Source of the DNA: Glaciecola punicea ACAM 611
GTDB lineage: Bacteria; Pseudomonadota; Gammaproteobacteria; Enterobacterales; Alteromonadaceae
NCBI RefSeq assembly: GCF_000252165.1
Contig: NZ_BAET01000012.1
Location: 55,631-119,630 of the forward strand
DNA: 64,000 nt
Direction: 5' to 3'
Shown here piece by piece: positions 47,716 to 57,294 of this stretch. Made by a program: the position numbers and the translations under genes. The stretch's first letter is position 1. The number at the start of each line of letters is the position of its first letter. The notes beneath the pieces are model-generated. The model made no database searches, was not told the DNA's origin, and saw nothing but the letters and a program-made list of their open reading frames with translations.

Positions 47716-47863
47716 AAAACTTCGTTACCCAATTATAAAGCAATTTATCGGTAATATTTAATGAAGCAGGAGCCTCAACAACTGAATAACCTTGTTCAGT
47801 TGCCAGTGACACTGCTTCTTGCTTAAAATTATTTGGGTAATTCTTGTTTGTACGTTTAGGCAT
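47714..47863 (-). pseudogene. IS3-type orfA fragment
   Basis: A 49-codon ORF starting MPKRTNKNYPNNFKQEAVSL and continuing to LNITDKLLYNWVTKF, then a stop. This is the helix-turn-helix start of an IS3-family OrfA. It is joined directly to the fic remnant, which suggests an IS insertion that removed the fic N-terminus and later lost the rest of the IS. Confidence 0.65.
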
Positions 47864-47945
47864 TCTTACACCTCAATAAGTTGGAGTTTATTCTTTATTG
47901 AAGTGTCCTTCTAATTCAACCATAACAAAAGTTCAGGGTAGTAAA

Positions 47946-49442
47946 TTATTTCATTGTTGGCATTGAAAACTCTGCCCCTTCACGCACTCCGACAGAAGGC
48001 CAACGCTGAGTGACCGTTTTACGTTTGCTGTAAAAGCGAACCGCATCAGGTCCATAAGCATGTAAATCACCAAACAAGGAACGCTTCCAACCACCAAAGC
48101 TGTGATAAGCAACAGGCACAGGCAATGGCACGTTAATACCAACCATACCCACCTGAATGTTGTCAGAAAAATAACGCGCCGCCTCACCGTCACGAGTAAA
48201 AATACACGTGCCATTGCCATATTCATGGGCGTCAATTAAATCCATTGCCTCTTGCATTGTTTGCACACGAATAACTTGTAACACCGGACCAAAAATTTCT
48301 TCTTTATAACTCACCATATCAGTTGTCACGTTATCGATTAACGTACCGCCAACAAAGAAACCATCCGAATAGCCTTCAACCTCTGGGTTTCGACCATCAA
48401 CCACAATTGTTGCGCCTTGCTCTTGAGCATGATTAATATAGCCAACCACTTTGTCACGATGCTGAGCGGTAATAACAGGGCCAAAATCATTGATGCTATC
48501 AGTATATGCGCCAACCTTTAGACCTGCCATTGCCTTGGTCATCTTTTCAACTAACGCATCACCGGCAACATCGCCAACAGCAACTGCAACAGATAGCGCC
48601 ATACAACGTTCGCCTGAAGAGCCAAATGCAGCACCAAGTAACTGATTAACGGCGTTGTCCATATCCGCATCTGGCATCACGATGGCATGATTTTTTGCGC
48701 CACCCAATGCCTGACAACGTTTACCATTCGCGTTGGCTGTGGCATAAATATATTCAGCAATCGGTGTTGAACCTACAAAGCTAACCGCTTTAATACGCTC
48801 ATCAGACAACAACACATCAACCGTCACCTTATCGCCATTAACAACATTCATGACGCCATCAGGTAGTCCCGCTTCTTTTAATAACTGAGCAATAAGTAAC
48901 GTTGAACTTGGATCCCGTTCTGATGGTTTTAATATAAAACAGTTACCACACGCAATCGCCATTGGGAACATCCACAGTGGTACCATCGCAGGGAAGTTAA
49001 ATGGCGTGATACCCGCCACAACACCTAAGGGTTGAAACTCGCTCCATGAATCAATATTTGGTCCAACATTTTTGCTATGCTCGCCTTTTAATAATTCAGG
49101 CACGCCACAAGCGTATTCAACATTCTCGATACCGCGTTGTAATTCACCCGCCGCATCATGTGATATTTTACCATGCTCTTCCCCTATCAATTGGCAGATT
49201 TTATCCGCATTGGCTTCAAGCAATTCTTTAAAACGAAACATCACTCGCGCCCGTTTAATCGGCGGCGTATTTCGCCATGCTGGGAATGCGGCCTGAGCAT
49301 AACTAATAGCTTGCTCTACTGTTTCAACAGAGGCTAATGCCACTTGTCGTATCACCTGACCCGTTGCTGGGTTAAACACATCTTGAGTGCGAGCAGCGTC
49401 GGTGCAGATTTCACCGTTAATTAAGTGTCCAATTGTATTCAT
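47946..49442 (-). CDS. dddC: Malonate-semialdehyde dehydrogenase (acetyl-CoA forming), DMSP pathway
   Basis: A 498-residue CoA-acylating aldehyde dehydrogenase of the MmsA family. The catalytic cysteine lies in GSSGERCMALS, the NAD site in FVGSTPIAEYIY, and FNFPAMVPLWMFP is the MmsA signature. MmsA enzymes convert methylmalonate or malonate semialdehyde to propionyl- or acetyl-CoA. Next to dddB and dddD it is best read as DddC, the last step from DMSP's C3 unit to acetyl-CoA. It follows dddB by 42 bp with a TAGGAAT ribosome site. A general valine-pathway mmsA is the alternative. Confidence 0.87.
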   Translation of the reverse strand: MNTIGHLINGEICTDAARTQDVFNPATGQVIRQVALASVETVEQAISYAQAAFPAWRNTPPIKRARVMFRFKELLEANADKICQLIGEEHGKISHDAAGELQRGIENVEYACGVPELLKGEHSKNVGPNIDSWSEFQPLGVVAGITPFNFPAMVPLWMFPMAIACGNCFILKPSERDPSSTLLIAQLLKEAGLPDGVMNVVNGDKVTVDVLLSDERIKAVSFVGSTPIAEYIYATANANGKRCQALGGAKNHAIVMPDADMDNAVNQLLGAAFGSSGERCMALSVAVAVGDVAGDALVEKMTKAMAGLKVGAYTDSINDFGPVITAQHRDKVVGYINHAQEQGATIVVDGRNPEVEGYSDGFFVGGTLIDNVTTDMVSYKEEIFGPVLQVIRVQTMQEAMDLIDAHEYGNGTCIFTRDGEAARYFSDNIQVGMVGINVPLPVPVAYHSFGGWKRSLFGDLHAYGPDAVRFYSKRKTVTQRWPSVGVREGAEFSMPTMK

Positions 49443-49484
49443 AAATAATTCCTAACGTTATAAAAAGTAATGTAAGTACAGAGC

Positions 49485-50645
49485 TTAATCCCACAGGCCT
49501 TGGTAGATAGCGACGATATCGCTAATAGACGGTTCAATCGGGTTATTAGCTGGAGAGCCTGAAGCCAAGGCTTGCTCTGCCATAGTTTGACAAACCTCGA
49601 AAAAGTCATCGCGTTTAATACCAAACTGCTCAGGCGTTGGCACCGCTAATTCATCGTTTAATGCACGAAGTTCAATTAATAGTTTCTGGTTAGCAAGCTC
49701 ATTGCTGTCTTGCTCAGTTGCGATACCCATAGCTCGTGCACAATCGGCATAGCGTGCTGGTGCGGCGGGAATAGAAAAAGCGGTAACGCTTGGTAATAAC
49801 ATCGCATTAGACAGACCATGAGGCACATGAAAAAATGCTCCAATAGGGCGACTCATACCATGTACCAATGCCACTGATGCGCTAGAAAATGCAATACCAG
49901 CTAGGGTTGAACCAATCATTATAGCTTCACGCGCTTTTTCATCACCTCCATTGTTATATACTTTCCGTAAGTTTGGCCCTATTAACTTAATTGCGGCAAT
50001 CGCTTGGCAATCGCTATATGGATTAGCTTTCTTACTAACATAAGCTTCTATGGCATGTGTTAAGGCATCAATACCCGTATCGGCCGTTGTTCGTGGGGGT
50101 AAACTCATTGTTAATTTATAATCAACCAAGGCCGCGACGGGCATAAATCCAATGCCAACACATAGCATTTTCTCATCACTTGTTTCGTCGGTGATAATGG
50201 TGAATTTAGTTACTTCAGATCCAGTGCCAGCAGTTGTTGGTATAGCAATAAGAGGTAAGCCTTGTTCTGTAACCATGCGAGGAAAGCGATAATCCTGCAT
50301 CACACCACCATGCTTAGCTAAAATCGCAATGGCTTTAGCGCTGTCAATTGGGCTACCACCACCCAAAGCAATAATGCAGTCATAATCGCCATTTTTCGCT
50401 TTGGTAACACCTGCCTGAATAGATGCTACTGTCGGTTCTGGCACAGTATCATCAAAAACATCACATGAAATATCATACTGCTGTAATACCGTTTGAATAG
50501 TATTGGCGTAACCTAGCTTAACCATCATTTTGTCGGTAACAATTAAAGCTCTGTTGCAGTTTAGGCTAGCTAAAACATTAGGTATTTGAAGGCTGGCGTC
50601 TGCGCCAACTTGCATAATGCGTGGTAAGATTATTTGTGAAGACAT
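49485..50645 (-). CDS. dddB: Iron-containing alcohol dehydrogenase, 3-hydroxypropionate oxidising
   Basis: A 386-residue group III alcohol dehydrogenase. The NAD-binding motif is ALGGGSPIDSAKA; metal ligands lie in the DALTHAIEAYVS and HGMSRPIGAFFHVPHG segments. In DMSP clusters DddB oxidises 3-hydroxypropionate to malonate semialdehyde, which DddC then uses. An AAGGAT ribosome site precedes the ATG. It is first in a two-gene minus-strand unit divergent from the rest of the cluster. Substrate is inferred from context. Confidence 0.85.
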   Translation of the reverse strand: MSSQIILPRIMQVGADASLQIPNVLASLNCNRALIVTDKMMVKLGYANTIQTVLQQYDISCDVFDDTVPEPTVASIQAGVTKAKNGDYDCIIALGGGSPIDSAKAIAILAKHGGVMQDYRFPRMVTEQGLPLIAIPTTAGTGSEVTKFTIITDETSDEKMLCVGIGFMPVAALVDYKLTMSLPPRTTADTGIDALTHAIEAYVSKKANPYSDCQAIAAIKLIGPNLRKVYNNGGDEKAREAIMIGSTLAGIAFSSASVALVHGMSRPIGAFFHVPHGLSNAMLLPSVTAFSIPAAPARYADCARAMGIATEQDSNELANQKLLIELRALNDELAVPTPEQFGIKRDDFFEVCQTMAEQALASGSPANNPIEPSISDIVAIYQGLWD

Positions 50646-51022
50646 AAATTTGAATCCTTATCTCAAATAGCACCATTTAATCATTTCTTGTATATACCTG
50701 TGTATAAAGGAGATTAAACAATAATATTTTTGTAAAACAGTAACTGATAGCCAAAGTTGTCAGTCGCCAAAAAGTTAATCATGTGTGAACTGCATGTTTT
50801 ATTTTTTATCATCATCGGGGTTACTCCCGACATAGTATATGATCGTTTTATTGCACTGCCCTCCTCTCTAAGATATTTATATAGACCCTATACCATCAAG
50901 AGAGAAAAAATAAAAAAGGCAAAAGCAAAGATGCTTCAATTGAGGCTGTTTGTAACATATAGAGTCGGCCCGCCAGTAGTAATCCTCCCACTACGGATCC
51001 AATAGGCACAAAAGAATACGCA
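50646..51022. promoter_or_regulatory. Upstream region of dddB
   Basis: About 375 bp between dddB and an IS3 remnant. It must contain the dddBC promoter. No credible gene: the short frames here overlap each other and lack ribosome sites. No clear LysR-type operator could be fixed. Confidence 0.4.
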
Positions 51023-51840
51023 CTATTGAGTCGGAGAGTGTTCGTTTCCACCGATGTGGCTTGTTTGCTTTTGGGCCAAATATAATTCATGGCGCTTTTT
51101 TAAAGTTTCTTTGTCTAAGCCAAGGTGTCTTTTCTCCGGCGTAATAATCTTTGTGTTGCTATGACACTGCTTTTTATTGTACCAATGCGTAAATTCTTTT
51201 ACCCAGTCCCGCGCTTTTTCAAGCGACTCAACACCCTTTGAAGGCTAGTGCGGGCTGTACTTCACTGTTCTAAATAATGATTCACAATACGGATTATCAT
51301 AGCTCAAGCTAGGGCGTCCGCACGAGCCTTCTACACCCAATGCGCGGATTTTTGCTCGCATTGTCAGGTTTTTCATCGGGCTGGCGCTGACACAATGCTG
51401 CACCACACCTCATTAAGGTCTATCGCGGTATGTGTGTTTGGTTTAACAACCGTCCCTTTAGGCTTATCACGTCCGCTATGATGCAAGTGATTCTTGCCTC
51501 TAAGTAAACCGTAAAATGTCGACTCACAGGCGATATAAATACCCTTATCTGCCAACTTTGGGCCATCTGGCTGGGCGGTAGTTAGGCGTATTCATCTTGA
51601 TTACAGGCCGCTAAAATGTGCTCACGCTCAGCTTCTGTTAACTTACTAGGCGGCACCGGCCTAATGACTTCAGGACGCTTATCATCGGACATTTCATCCT
51701 CTTGACGCCATCTTTGGAGTGTTTTTATGGACACACCGACCTCTTCGCACGCTTTTACTTTACGCGCACCCGCATTGACAGCTTCATCTATATTTACTTA
51801 CCGACACCTCTCTTTTATTTAGTAAATTAATTAAGGTAAC
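51023..51840 (-). pseudogene. IS3 family transposase remnant inside the DMSP cluster
   Basis: The minus strand holds a decayed IS3-type element. From the right: an OrfA helix-turn-helix (ARKVKACEEVGVSIKTLQRW, near 51700-51780), an OrfB N-terminal part (DKGIYIACESTFYGLLRG, near 51490-51555), then DDE-domain pieces (DNPYCESLFRTVKYSPH near 51240-51300 and EFTHWYNKKQCHS near 51150-51200). The central DDE part is missing and a stop interrupts SPH-stop-PSKG. It separates dddB from dddR. Confidence 0.8.
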
Positions 51841-52107
51841 AACAACTATGACAGAGGGAGAATCGATCCTATGGTGATTCTTTTGTTCGTACTTATTTCA
51901 CAATTCTTGCGGTTGCAATATTAATCATCATTTTGTGAAATGATCAGCAAATCCACAAACAATAAAAAACACCCCTGAGACATTAAAATATTTATATCTC
52001 TGCTGTGATTACTTATGAGGCAAGCGATAACAGTATGCTAATATCCGAAAATAAATGAGGTTATATTTATAATAAAAAGCAGAACTACGGCAATATTGGA
52101 ATTGATA
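51841..52107. promoter_or_regulatory. Upstream region of the dddR-like gene
   Basis: About 270 bp of AT-rich sequence between the IS3 remnant and the LysR gene. The promoter of dddR must lie here. No gene is visible. Confidence 0.35.
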
Positions 52108-53001
52108 ATGAAAAAAAAATTACCTCCACTTAACTGGATCCGATCATTTGAAGCAGCAGCGCGACATTTAAGTTTTACTCATGCCGCAGTCGAATTAAAT
52201 TTAAGCCAAGCAGCGATCAGTCAACAAATTAAAGGACTTGAACACCAGCTTGGCACTGTACTGTTTAAGCGACTTCCTCGCGGTTTAGAGCTGACTAATG
52301 CTGGTGCAGCTTATCTACCTATTGTGCATGAATCTGTTGAGCGTTTAAGAGTTGCTACTGAAGAAATTTTTGGTCAAGGCCGAACCAATTTATTAACGAT
52401 TAAAGTTAATTTGGTTTTTTTTATGAATTGGCTTGCACCAAAAATCAGTGACTTCAGAATTACATACCCTGAGATTAATCTGCGCATTACCAGTAATATT
52501 TGGATCAATGACAAAGATACTCCTTCAGATAATGATTTCGAGATTCGTTATGGCAAAGGAAAGTGGAAAGGATTACAAGCAGAACGTTTAACTTGGGATA
52601 ACCTTTTACCTGTGTGTAGCCCAAATTACCTAAATAGTAATGCACCTTTAATAACCCCAAACGATCTCGCTAATCACACATTGTTGCACGTTATAGGTTA
52701 CGAAGATGGCTGGGGATATTGGTTAAACCAGACAAACCATGAGCACCTTAAAATAAGTCAGGGGTTTCAGTTTGACACTTTAATTACTGCGCTCGAAATG
52801 GCTATCTTAGGTGAAGGTATTGCTCTGGGGCGTACTAGTTTGGTTGATGAAATGCTAAGCTCGGGTAAATTAATAGCTCCATTTAAAGAACAAATTGCTA
52901 CTGACGAAGCATTTTACCTTGCTTATGCAAGCTCTAATTTAATACATCCTCACGCGAATAAATTTAAAGAATGGATCTTAAATAAAATAGACAAAAAATA
53001 G
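52108..53001 (+). CDS. dddR: LysR-type regulator, probable DddR
   Basis: A 297-residue LysR regulator of the GcvA-like branch. The N-terminal helix-turn-helix includes PPLNWIRSFEAAARHLSFT and LNLSQAAISQQIKGLE; the ligand-binding domain follows (KVNLVFFMNWLAPKISDF). The ATG at 52108 with GGAAT upstream is preferred over a TTG at 52096. It lies directly before dddD, the position and family of DddR, which activates DMSP genes in response to a pathway metabolite in known clusters. The name is by context. Confidence 0.8.
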   Translation: MKKKLPPLNWIRSFEAAARHLSFTHAAVELNLSQAAISQQIKGLEHQLGTVLFKRLPRGLELTNAGAAYLPIVHESVERLRVATEEIFGQGRTNLLTIKVNLVFFMNWLAPKISDFRITYPEINLRITSNIWINDKDTPSDNDFEIRYGKGKWKGLQAERLTWDNLLPVCSPNYLNSNAPLITPNDLANHTLLHVIGYEDGWGYWLNQTNHEHLKISQGFQFDTLITALEMAILGEGIALGRTSLVDEMLSSGKLIAPFKEQIATDEAFYLAYASSNLIHPHANKFKEWILNKIDKK

Positions 53002-53369
53002 AAACACTTACTTCCTTTATGACGCTTGCTTCTACAATTTAGGCAAGTTGTTAACCACTAAATATTTCAGCTAATTCAAATTTAAAAAAGCTCACGTCAA
53101 TAAGCGTAACAATTTTCAAATAGTACTAATGACGTAATCTCCCTTTGTTCATCCCTCATGAGCGTTACCAAGCCATAAAAAAAACAGCGTTATAGGTGTA
53201 TTTTTTATTGTTGGTTCAGACAGTAATAACAACCTAATATCCACCTAATCAGGCTCTAGGTCTTTGAAATAACCTAACTGATAAATATAAAAGCAGCCTG
53301 TTTAGCAAACTCTTTAAGTGAGATTAAAAAACATTTTGGCTAACAATATTAATGATAGGAAAAAAACAA
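53002..53369. promoter_or_regulatory. Intergenic region between dddR and dddD
   Basis: About 370 bp with no gene. It must contain the dddD promoter. The hexamer ACCTAA occurs three times (53232, 53243 and 53272), the outer two within AACCTAA; this could be an operator for the LysR protein, but spacing is not conclusive. Confidence 0.4.
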
Positions 53370-55877
53370 ATGAAAACAAAACTACCGTTAATCGGCGTGC
53401 GCGTCATTGATTTTGGTCAACAAATAGCTGGACCTGCTGTTGCTATGATTCTCGCTGACTTAGGGGCAACAGTGATTCATATTGAACCACCTCAAGGGCC
53501 GCAATGGGATCACCCTGCAAATGCGATATTGAACCGAAATAAAAGTACACTAAGGCTAGATCTAAAATCGCCCAAAGGCTTAGTTGAAGCACTAACTCTA
53601 ATTGAACATGCTGATGTAGTACTTGAAAATTTCCGACCCAATGTAATGAAACGTTTGGGAATCGATTTTGCTAAATTACGCGAAACTCGCCCAGAGCTGA
53701 TTACGCTATCCATGCCTGGTTTTGCTAGTAACGACCAACTTAGAAGTCAATGGAAAGCCACTGAAGCAATTGTAAATGCAACATCAGGAGCATTTACTGA
53801 CATGGGCTTCAATCGTATATTAATGGGACTTAATCCAAGCTTTTCACCTTTGTCTTTGGGCTCTTCTTATGCAACCACGTTAGCTACAAGCTCTGTAGTG
53901 ATGTCATTATTGGCGCGTGAAAAAACCGGGCGTGGTGATAGCATCGAAGTACCTCTCGCAGCGGCATTAATGGAAGGATTATCTTATAACTCTGTTGTCA
54001 TTGAAGATTTGCCACAGCGTTATCTGACAATGCGCGAGCTTGAAATAGAGCATCGTAAAGTAAATAATCTTGAAATGGATTTGAGCTACCAAGATCTTCA
54101 AGAATATTTAGACCCCTTTTATCGCACCTATAAATGCAGTGACGGACGCTTTTTCTATGTGGTATGTCCATCGCATCGTAATCATGCTCGCCGCTGTTTA
54201 CAAGCTTTAGGTCTGTATGAGGAGTTATTGTCTGATGGATTACCCGAAGTAAATGATCTGCACTTACCTATAGAAGAATGGGATGGTGAAACATCAATTG
54301 GTGTTTACCCATTACCGAAAAAATGGGCTGATATTATTTCTAATAAAATGAAAAAAGTTTTTTTGACCAAAACGTCAGAGCAATGGGGCACTATTTTTGG
54401 TGAAGGACAAATTCCAGGGGCTCCACATAGAACAACGCAAGAGTGGGTGAACAGTCAACACTGTGTGGCTTCAGGCCTTATTGTTGAAGTTAATGATCCT
54501 CAATACGGTTTGATGAAGCAACCAGGGCCAATAGCATGGCTTGAAGAATCGGTCGAGCAAATGCTAACACCAAAACCACGTAAAGAAGTTGATTTTAGCC
54601 AAGCGATGGCTCAGCTAGTCGATATTATTGACAGCCAAGTCATTACTCGCCCTGTAGGTAATCAAATTCAGCCTATTAATAATAGTGCTTGGTTAGATGG
54701 CGTTCGAATTTTAGATCTTACCAATGTTATTGCGGGTCCACACTCAACAGCATTTTTAGGACGATTTGGCGCTGAAGTTATTAAACTTGATCCAGTTACA
54801 CCACTATATGACCCTCTTATTGGTACATTGTTTACTTTTCAAACCAATCTTGGCAAAAAGAGTGTGCTCGTTGATATTACGATGAGTGAAGGTCGAGAAA
54901 TATTTGAGCGTTTAGTTAAATCAGTTGATGTTGTGGTGATTAATGCGCCAGAACGTCAAATGGAACAGCTTGGTTTAGATAACGACAGCTTACAAGCAAT
55001 TAACCCAGGGGTTTTATTTTGTCGTTTAGATTGTTTAGGGGGTCCTAAGCGTGGTCCTAAAACGGACTATATAGGCTATGATGATATTATTCAGGCAAAT
55101 AGTGGCATTATGAGCCGCTTCGGTGGTATTCAAACACCAGAAGAACACGCACATTTAGGTACCTTAGATGTTAACTGTGGTTTTGCAGGAGGCTTGGGCA
55201 TGGTCGTCGCTTTATATAACAAACAAAAACATGGTCAAACATCACGCGCTAGGACATCGCTTTCAGCGGTTACTAATCTGGTACAAATCAAATTTGCCTT
55301 TGATTATGAAGGTCGAGCTCCATTTAATGAAGCTTCAGGGCGTGAAGCATTAGGCAATGATGTATATTCTCACTTTTACCATACTCGAAATGGCTTTATT
55401 TTTATTGACTCAAACGAAAGTGAGTTAGCAAAGCTTGAAACGATCAGTGGACTATCAGGGATTGCTAATACTGAAAATATAAGTGAATTTTTAACTGAAA
55501 GATTTAGTCAGGATAGCTCAGAAAACTGGGCTGAGGTTTTACAAAGTGCCGATATTGCCGCCGCAAAACCTATGGGTATTGAGCAACTCAGAGACTTGTA
55601 TACTCGAGATGCTGATGGCACTGTTGGACTTGACCGTGGCAGTTATGCTTTTTCTGTTTATGATAACCACCCAAGTGGCCATCGCGTTACTATTATTGAC
55701 CAATATGCTATTCGTCCAACAGAAGCGAGAATTTTAGCTATAGAGTCTACAGAACGCTTTGGTCATTCGACACAAACAGTTCTCGAAGGCCTTGGTTACA
55801 ATAGTGCAGAAGTGCAATCAATGATCGATAGAAAAATTGCTGCTACCGGCTGGGGGAGAGAGTTTTTACCTAGTTAA
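53370..55877 (+). CDS. dddD: DMSP CoA-transferase/lyase DddD
   Basis: About 835 residues made of two class III CoA-transferase (CaiB) domains. The first starts LIGVRVIDFGQQIAGPAVAM; the second, from about residue 440, starts DGVRILDLTNVIAGPHSTA. Long matches to the DddD pattern include ATSGAFTDMGFNR, EYLDPFYRTYKC and FGEGQIPGAPHRTTQEW. The likely catalytic Asp lies near residue 600 (LGTLDVNCGFAGG); the first domain lacks an equivalent. DddD releases dimethyl sulfide from DMSP while attaching the C3 part to CoA. The start at MKTKLPL has AGGA nine bases upstream; an ATG at 53352 is possible. Confidence 0.93.
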   Translation: MKTKLPLIGVRVIDFGQQIAGPAVAMILADLGATVIHIEPPQGPQWDHPANAILNRNKSTLRLDLKSPKGLVEALTLIEHADVVLENFRPNVMKRLGIDFAKLRETRPELITLSMPGFASNDQLRSQWKATEAIVNATSGAFTDMGFNRILMGLNPSFSPLSLGSSYATTLATSSVVMSLLAREKTGRGDSIEVPLAAALMEGLSYNSVVIEDLPQRYLTMRELEIEHRKVNNLEMDLSYQDLQEYLDPFYRTYKCSDGRFFYVVCPSHRNHARRCLQALGLYEELLSDGLPEVNDLHLPIEEWDGETSIGVYPLPKKWADIISNKMKKVFLTKTSEQWGTIFGEGQIPGAPHRTTQEWVNSQHCVASGLIVEVNDPQYGLMKQPGPIAWLEESVEQMLTPKPRKEVDFSQAMAQLVDIIDSQVITRPVGNQIQPINNSAWLDGVRILDLTNVIAGPHSTAFLGRFGAEVIKLDPVTPLYDPLIGTLFTFQTNLGKKSVLVDITMSEGREIFERLVKSVDVVVINAPERQMEQLGLDNDSLQAINPGVLFCRLDCLGGPKRGPKTDYIGYDDIIQANSGIMSRFGGIQTPEEHAHLGTLDVNCGFAGGLGMVVALYNKQKHGQTSRARTSLSAVTNLVQIKFAFDYEGRAPFNEASGREALGNDVYSHFYHTRNGFIFIDSNESELAKLETISGLSGIANTENISEFLTERFSQDSSENWAEVLQSADIAAAKPMGIEQLRDLYTRDADGTVGLDRGSYAFSVYDNHPSGHRVTIIDQYAIRPTEARILAIESTERFGHSTQTVLEGLGYNSAEVQSMIDRKIAATGWGREFLPS

Positions 55878-57294
55878 TCTTCGAACTGGATTAAAAATTT
55901 GCTAATAGCCTGTTCCACAATCACAACTTTCTACTGATAAAAGATGAATGAATGGAACAGGCTTAAATAAGCTAGCAAGAACCATATAACTGACATTGCG
56001 GACCTACTTTAATAATAAATCCTCTGATATTTTTTGCCCAAGCAATCAATGGTGGTTTGATTGCGCGTTTGTAAATTTGCCACTATTGGCGGATTATCCG
56101 GCCAATACATGATGGTAACACCTTCGAAACACTTGAATATCCAGCGCGCCATCAGCCGCTAGCGAGCTTTGTATTTCATATCGGGGAAGTAGCAGGACTT
56201 TTCTACCAAGGTTTTACGGACTTGATGCTCTAAGCCTGCATATACCATCAAGCAGTAAGTTATCACCATCAGCAGGGCTTCAATTCGTTCGGGCTTTTTA
56301 ACATAGATTGCGCTGCTTAGGAAGTCAGGACTTTTTAAAAACGAAAGCCTTTTTCAACATTCTGCTGTGCTTTATAAATGCTCAGCAAGCTTGCCATATC
56401 GAGGTGTTCGCTGACATTATTGGTGGCAATAATAAACAATCCAAATTACTGCAAGGCTGTCTTACGAGACGCCAATGGCGTGAATAATGCGCCAACTATT
56501 TGGTATTCAATTCGCTGGAGTAACTGGCCTAATTTAGGGCGACCAGTACCTATGTACACAGCTATTTCTGGCATATCCGCATCGACATTGCTGAGCTTGT
56601 TTTTCTTTCCAATGACATCCTGCACTTTGAATGGCAACGGGGGATAAAGTATTCTTATTCTTATTTTTATTTTTATGTTTAATTCTCACCTTGCAGTACT
56701 TCATTGTAAGAACGAACCAAAGGTTCGTGACAGTCGTCGATATACTAAGTTCATCATCACATCCACACCTACTAATCCTAATTAGATTGCTAATCATTAA
56801 ATTTAGCTGGCGCTTGTTAATAGTTTTACCTGGGGAAAGAGAGTGCCAGTCTTCATTCTTAGATTTCAATAAAAGCTTGTTATTTGTGTTTAAATTCTTT
56901 GGTTGTGTCTCTTGATTATTAATGCACGATGGTTATTACTTGGAAAAAGTGGATAGTTAATTGGAAGCATATAGAAAATCATAAGTGTGCATGTTGAGCT
57001 GATCTTAAACAGTTAATTATTATTACCAAACACTCAAAATATTTCAGTTATGCTGACGTGGTATTTACATAATAATAATCATATATTTAATTATTCAGAT
57101 CTAAATATAAATGGTACTAAGCCTTGTTGGTGAAACTGGGTAAATTCATTTAGCTAACGGATCTGGTTCAGGCTTGATACGGAATTAGGAAAATTTAACA
57201 TCAACTAAAAACAAATAAGCAACTTATCAATAAATAATATGCGTGATTTAAATTCCTAGTACTGTAATGGCGAAGTAGATAGCATAAGTGGGCA
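55878..57294. other. Long gap between dddD and dddT
   Basis: About 1.4 kb separates the two genes. Its left half carries the IS1634-type remnant described at 56000-56650. From 56650 to 57294 no gene is supported; the sequence is AT-rich and must contain the dddT promoter. In compact ddd clusters these genes usually lie much closer. Confidence 0.6.
56000..56650 (-). pseudogene. IS1634/IS4-type transposase remnant
   Basis: Minus-strand pieces of a DDE transposase C-terminus. One frame (56446-56637) reads LKVQDVIG-like sequence, then VDADMPEIAVYIGTGRPKLG and VGALFTPLASRKTALQ. Next comes DMASLLSIYKAQQNVEKGFR (near 56345-56400), then a broken part (stops in KSPNEL...), and finally LEHQVRKTL and WIFKCFEGV (near 56120-56240). 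The YKxQxxVEKGFRF block is the IS1634 C1-type signature. Frameshifts and stops show it is dead. Confidence 0.75.

Noticed and set aside
47572-47754. Plus-strand ORF of 60 codons opposite the fic/IS3 junction
   Set aside because: It is antisense to recognisable fic and transposase sequence and has no ribosome site.
50896-51090. Minus-strand ORF of 64 codons with a hydrophobic segment beside the IS3 remnant
   Set aside because: Its first part overlaps the IS3 OrfB C-terminus in another frame and there is no ribosome site, so it is treated as a shadow frame.
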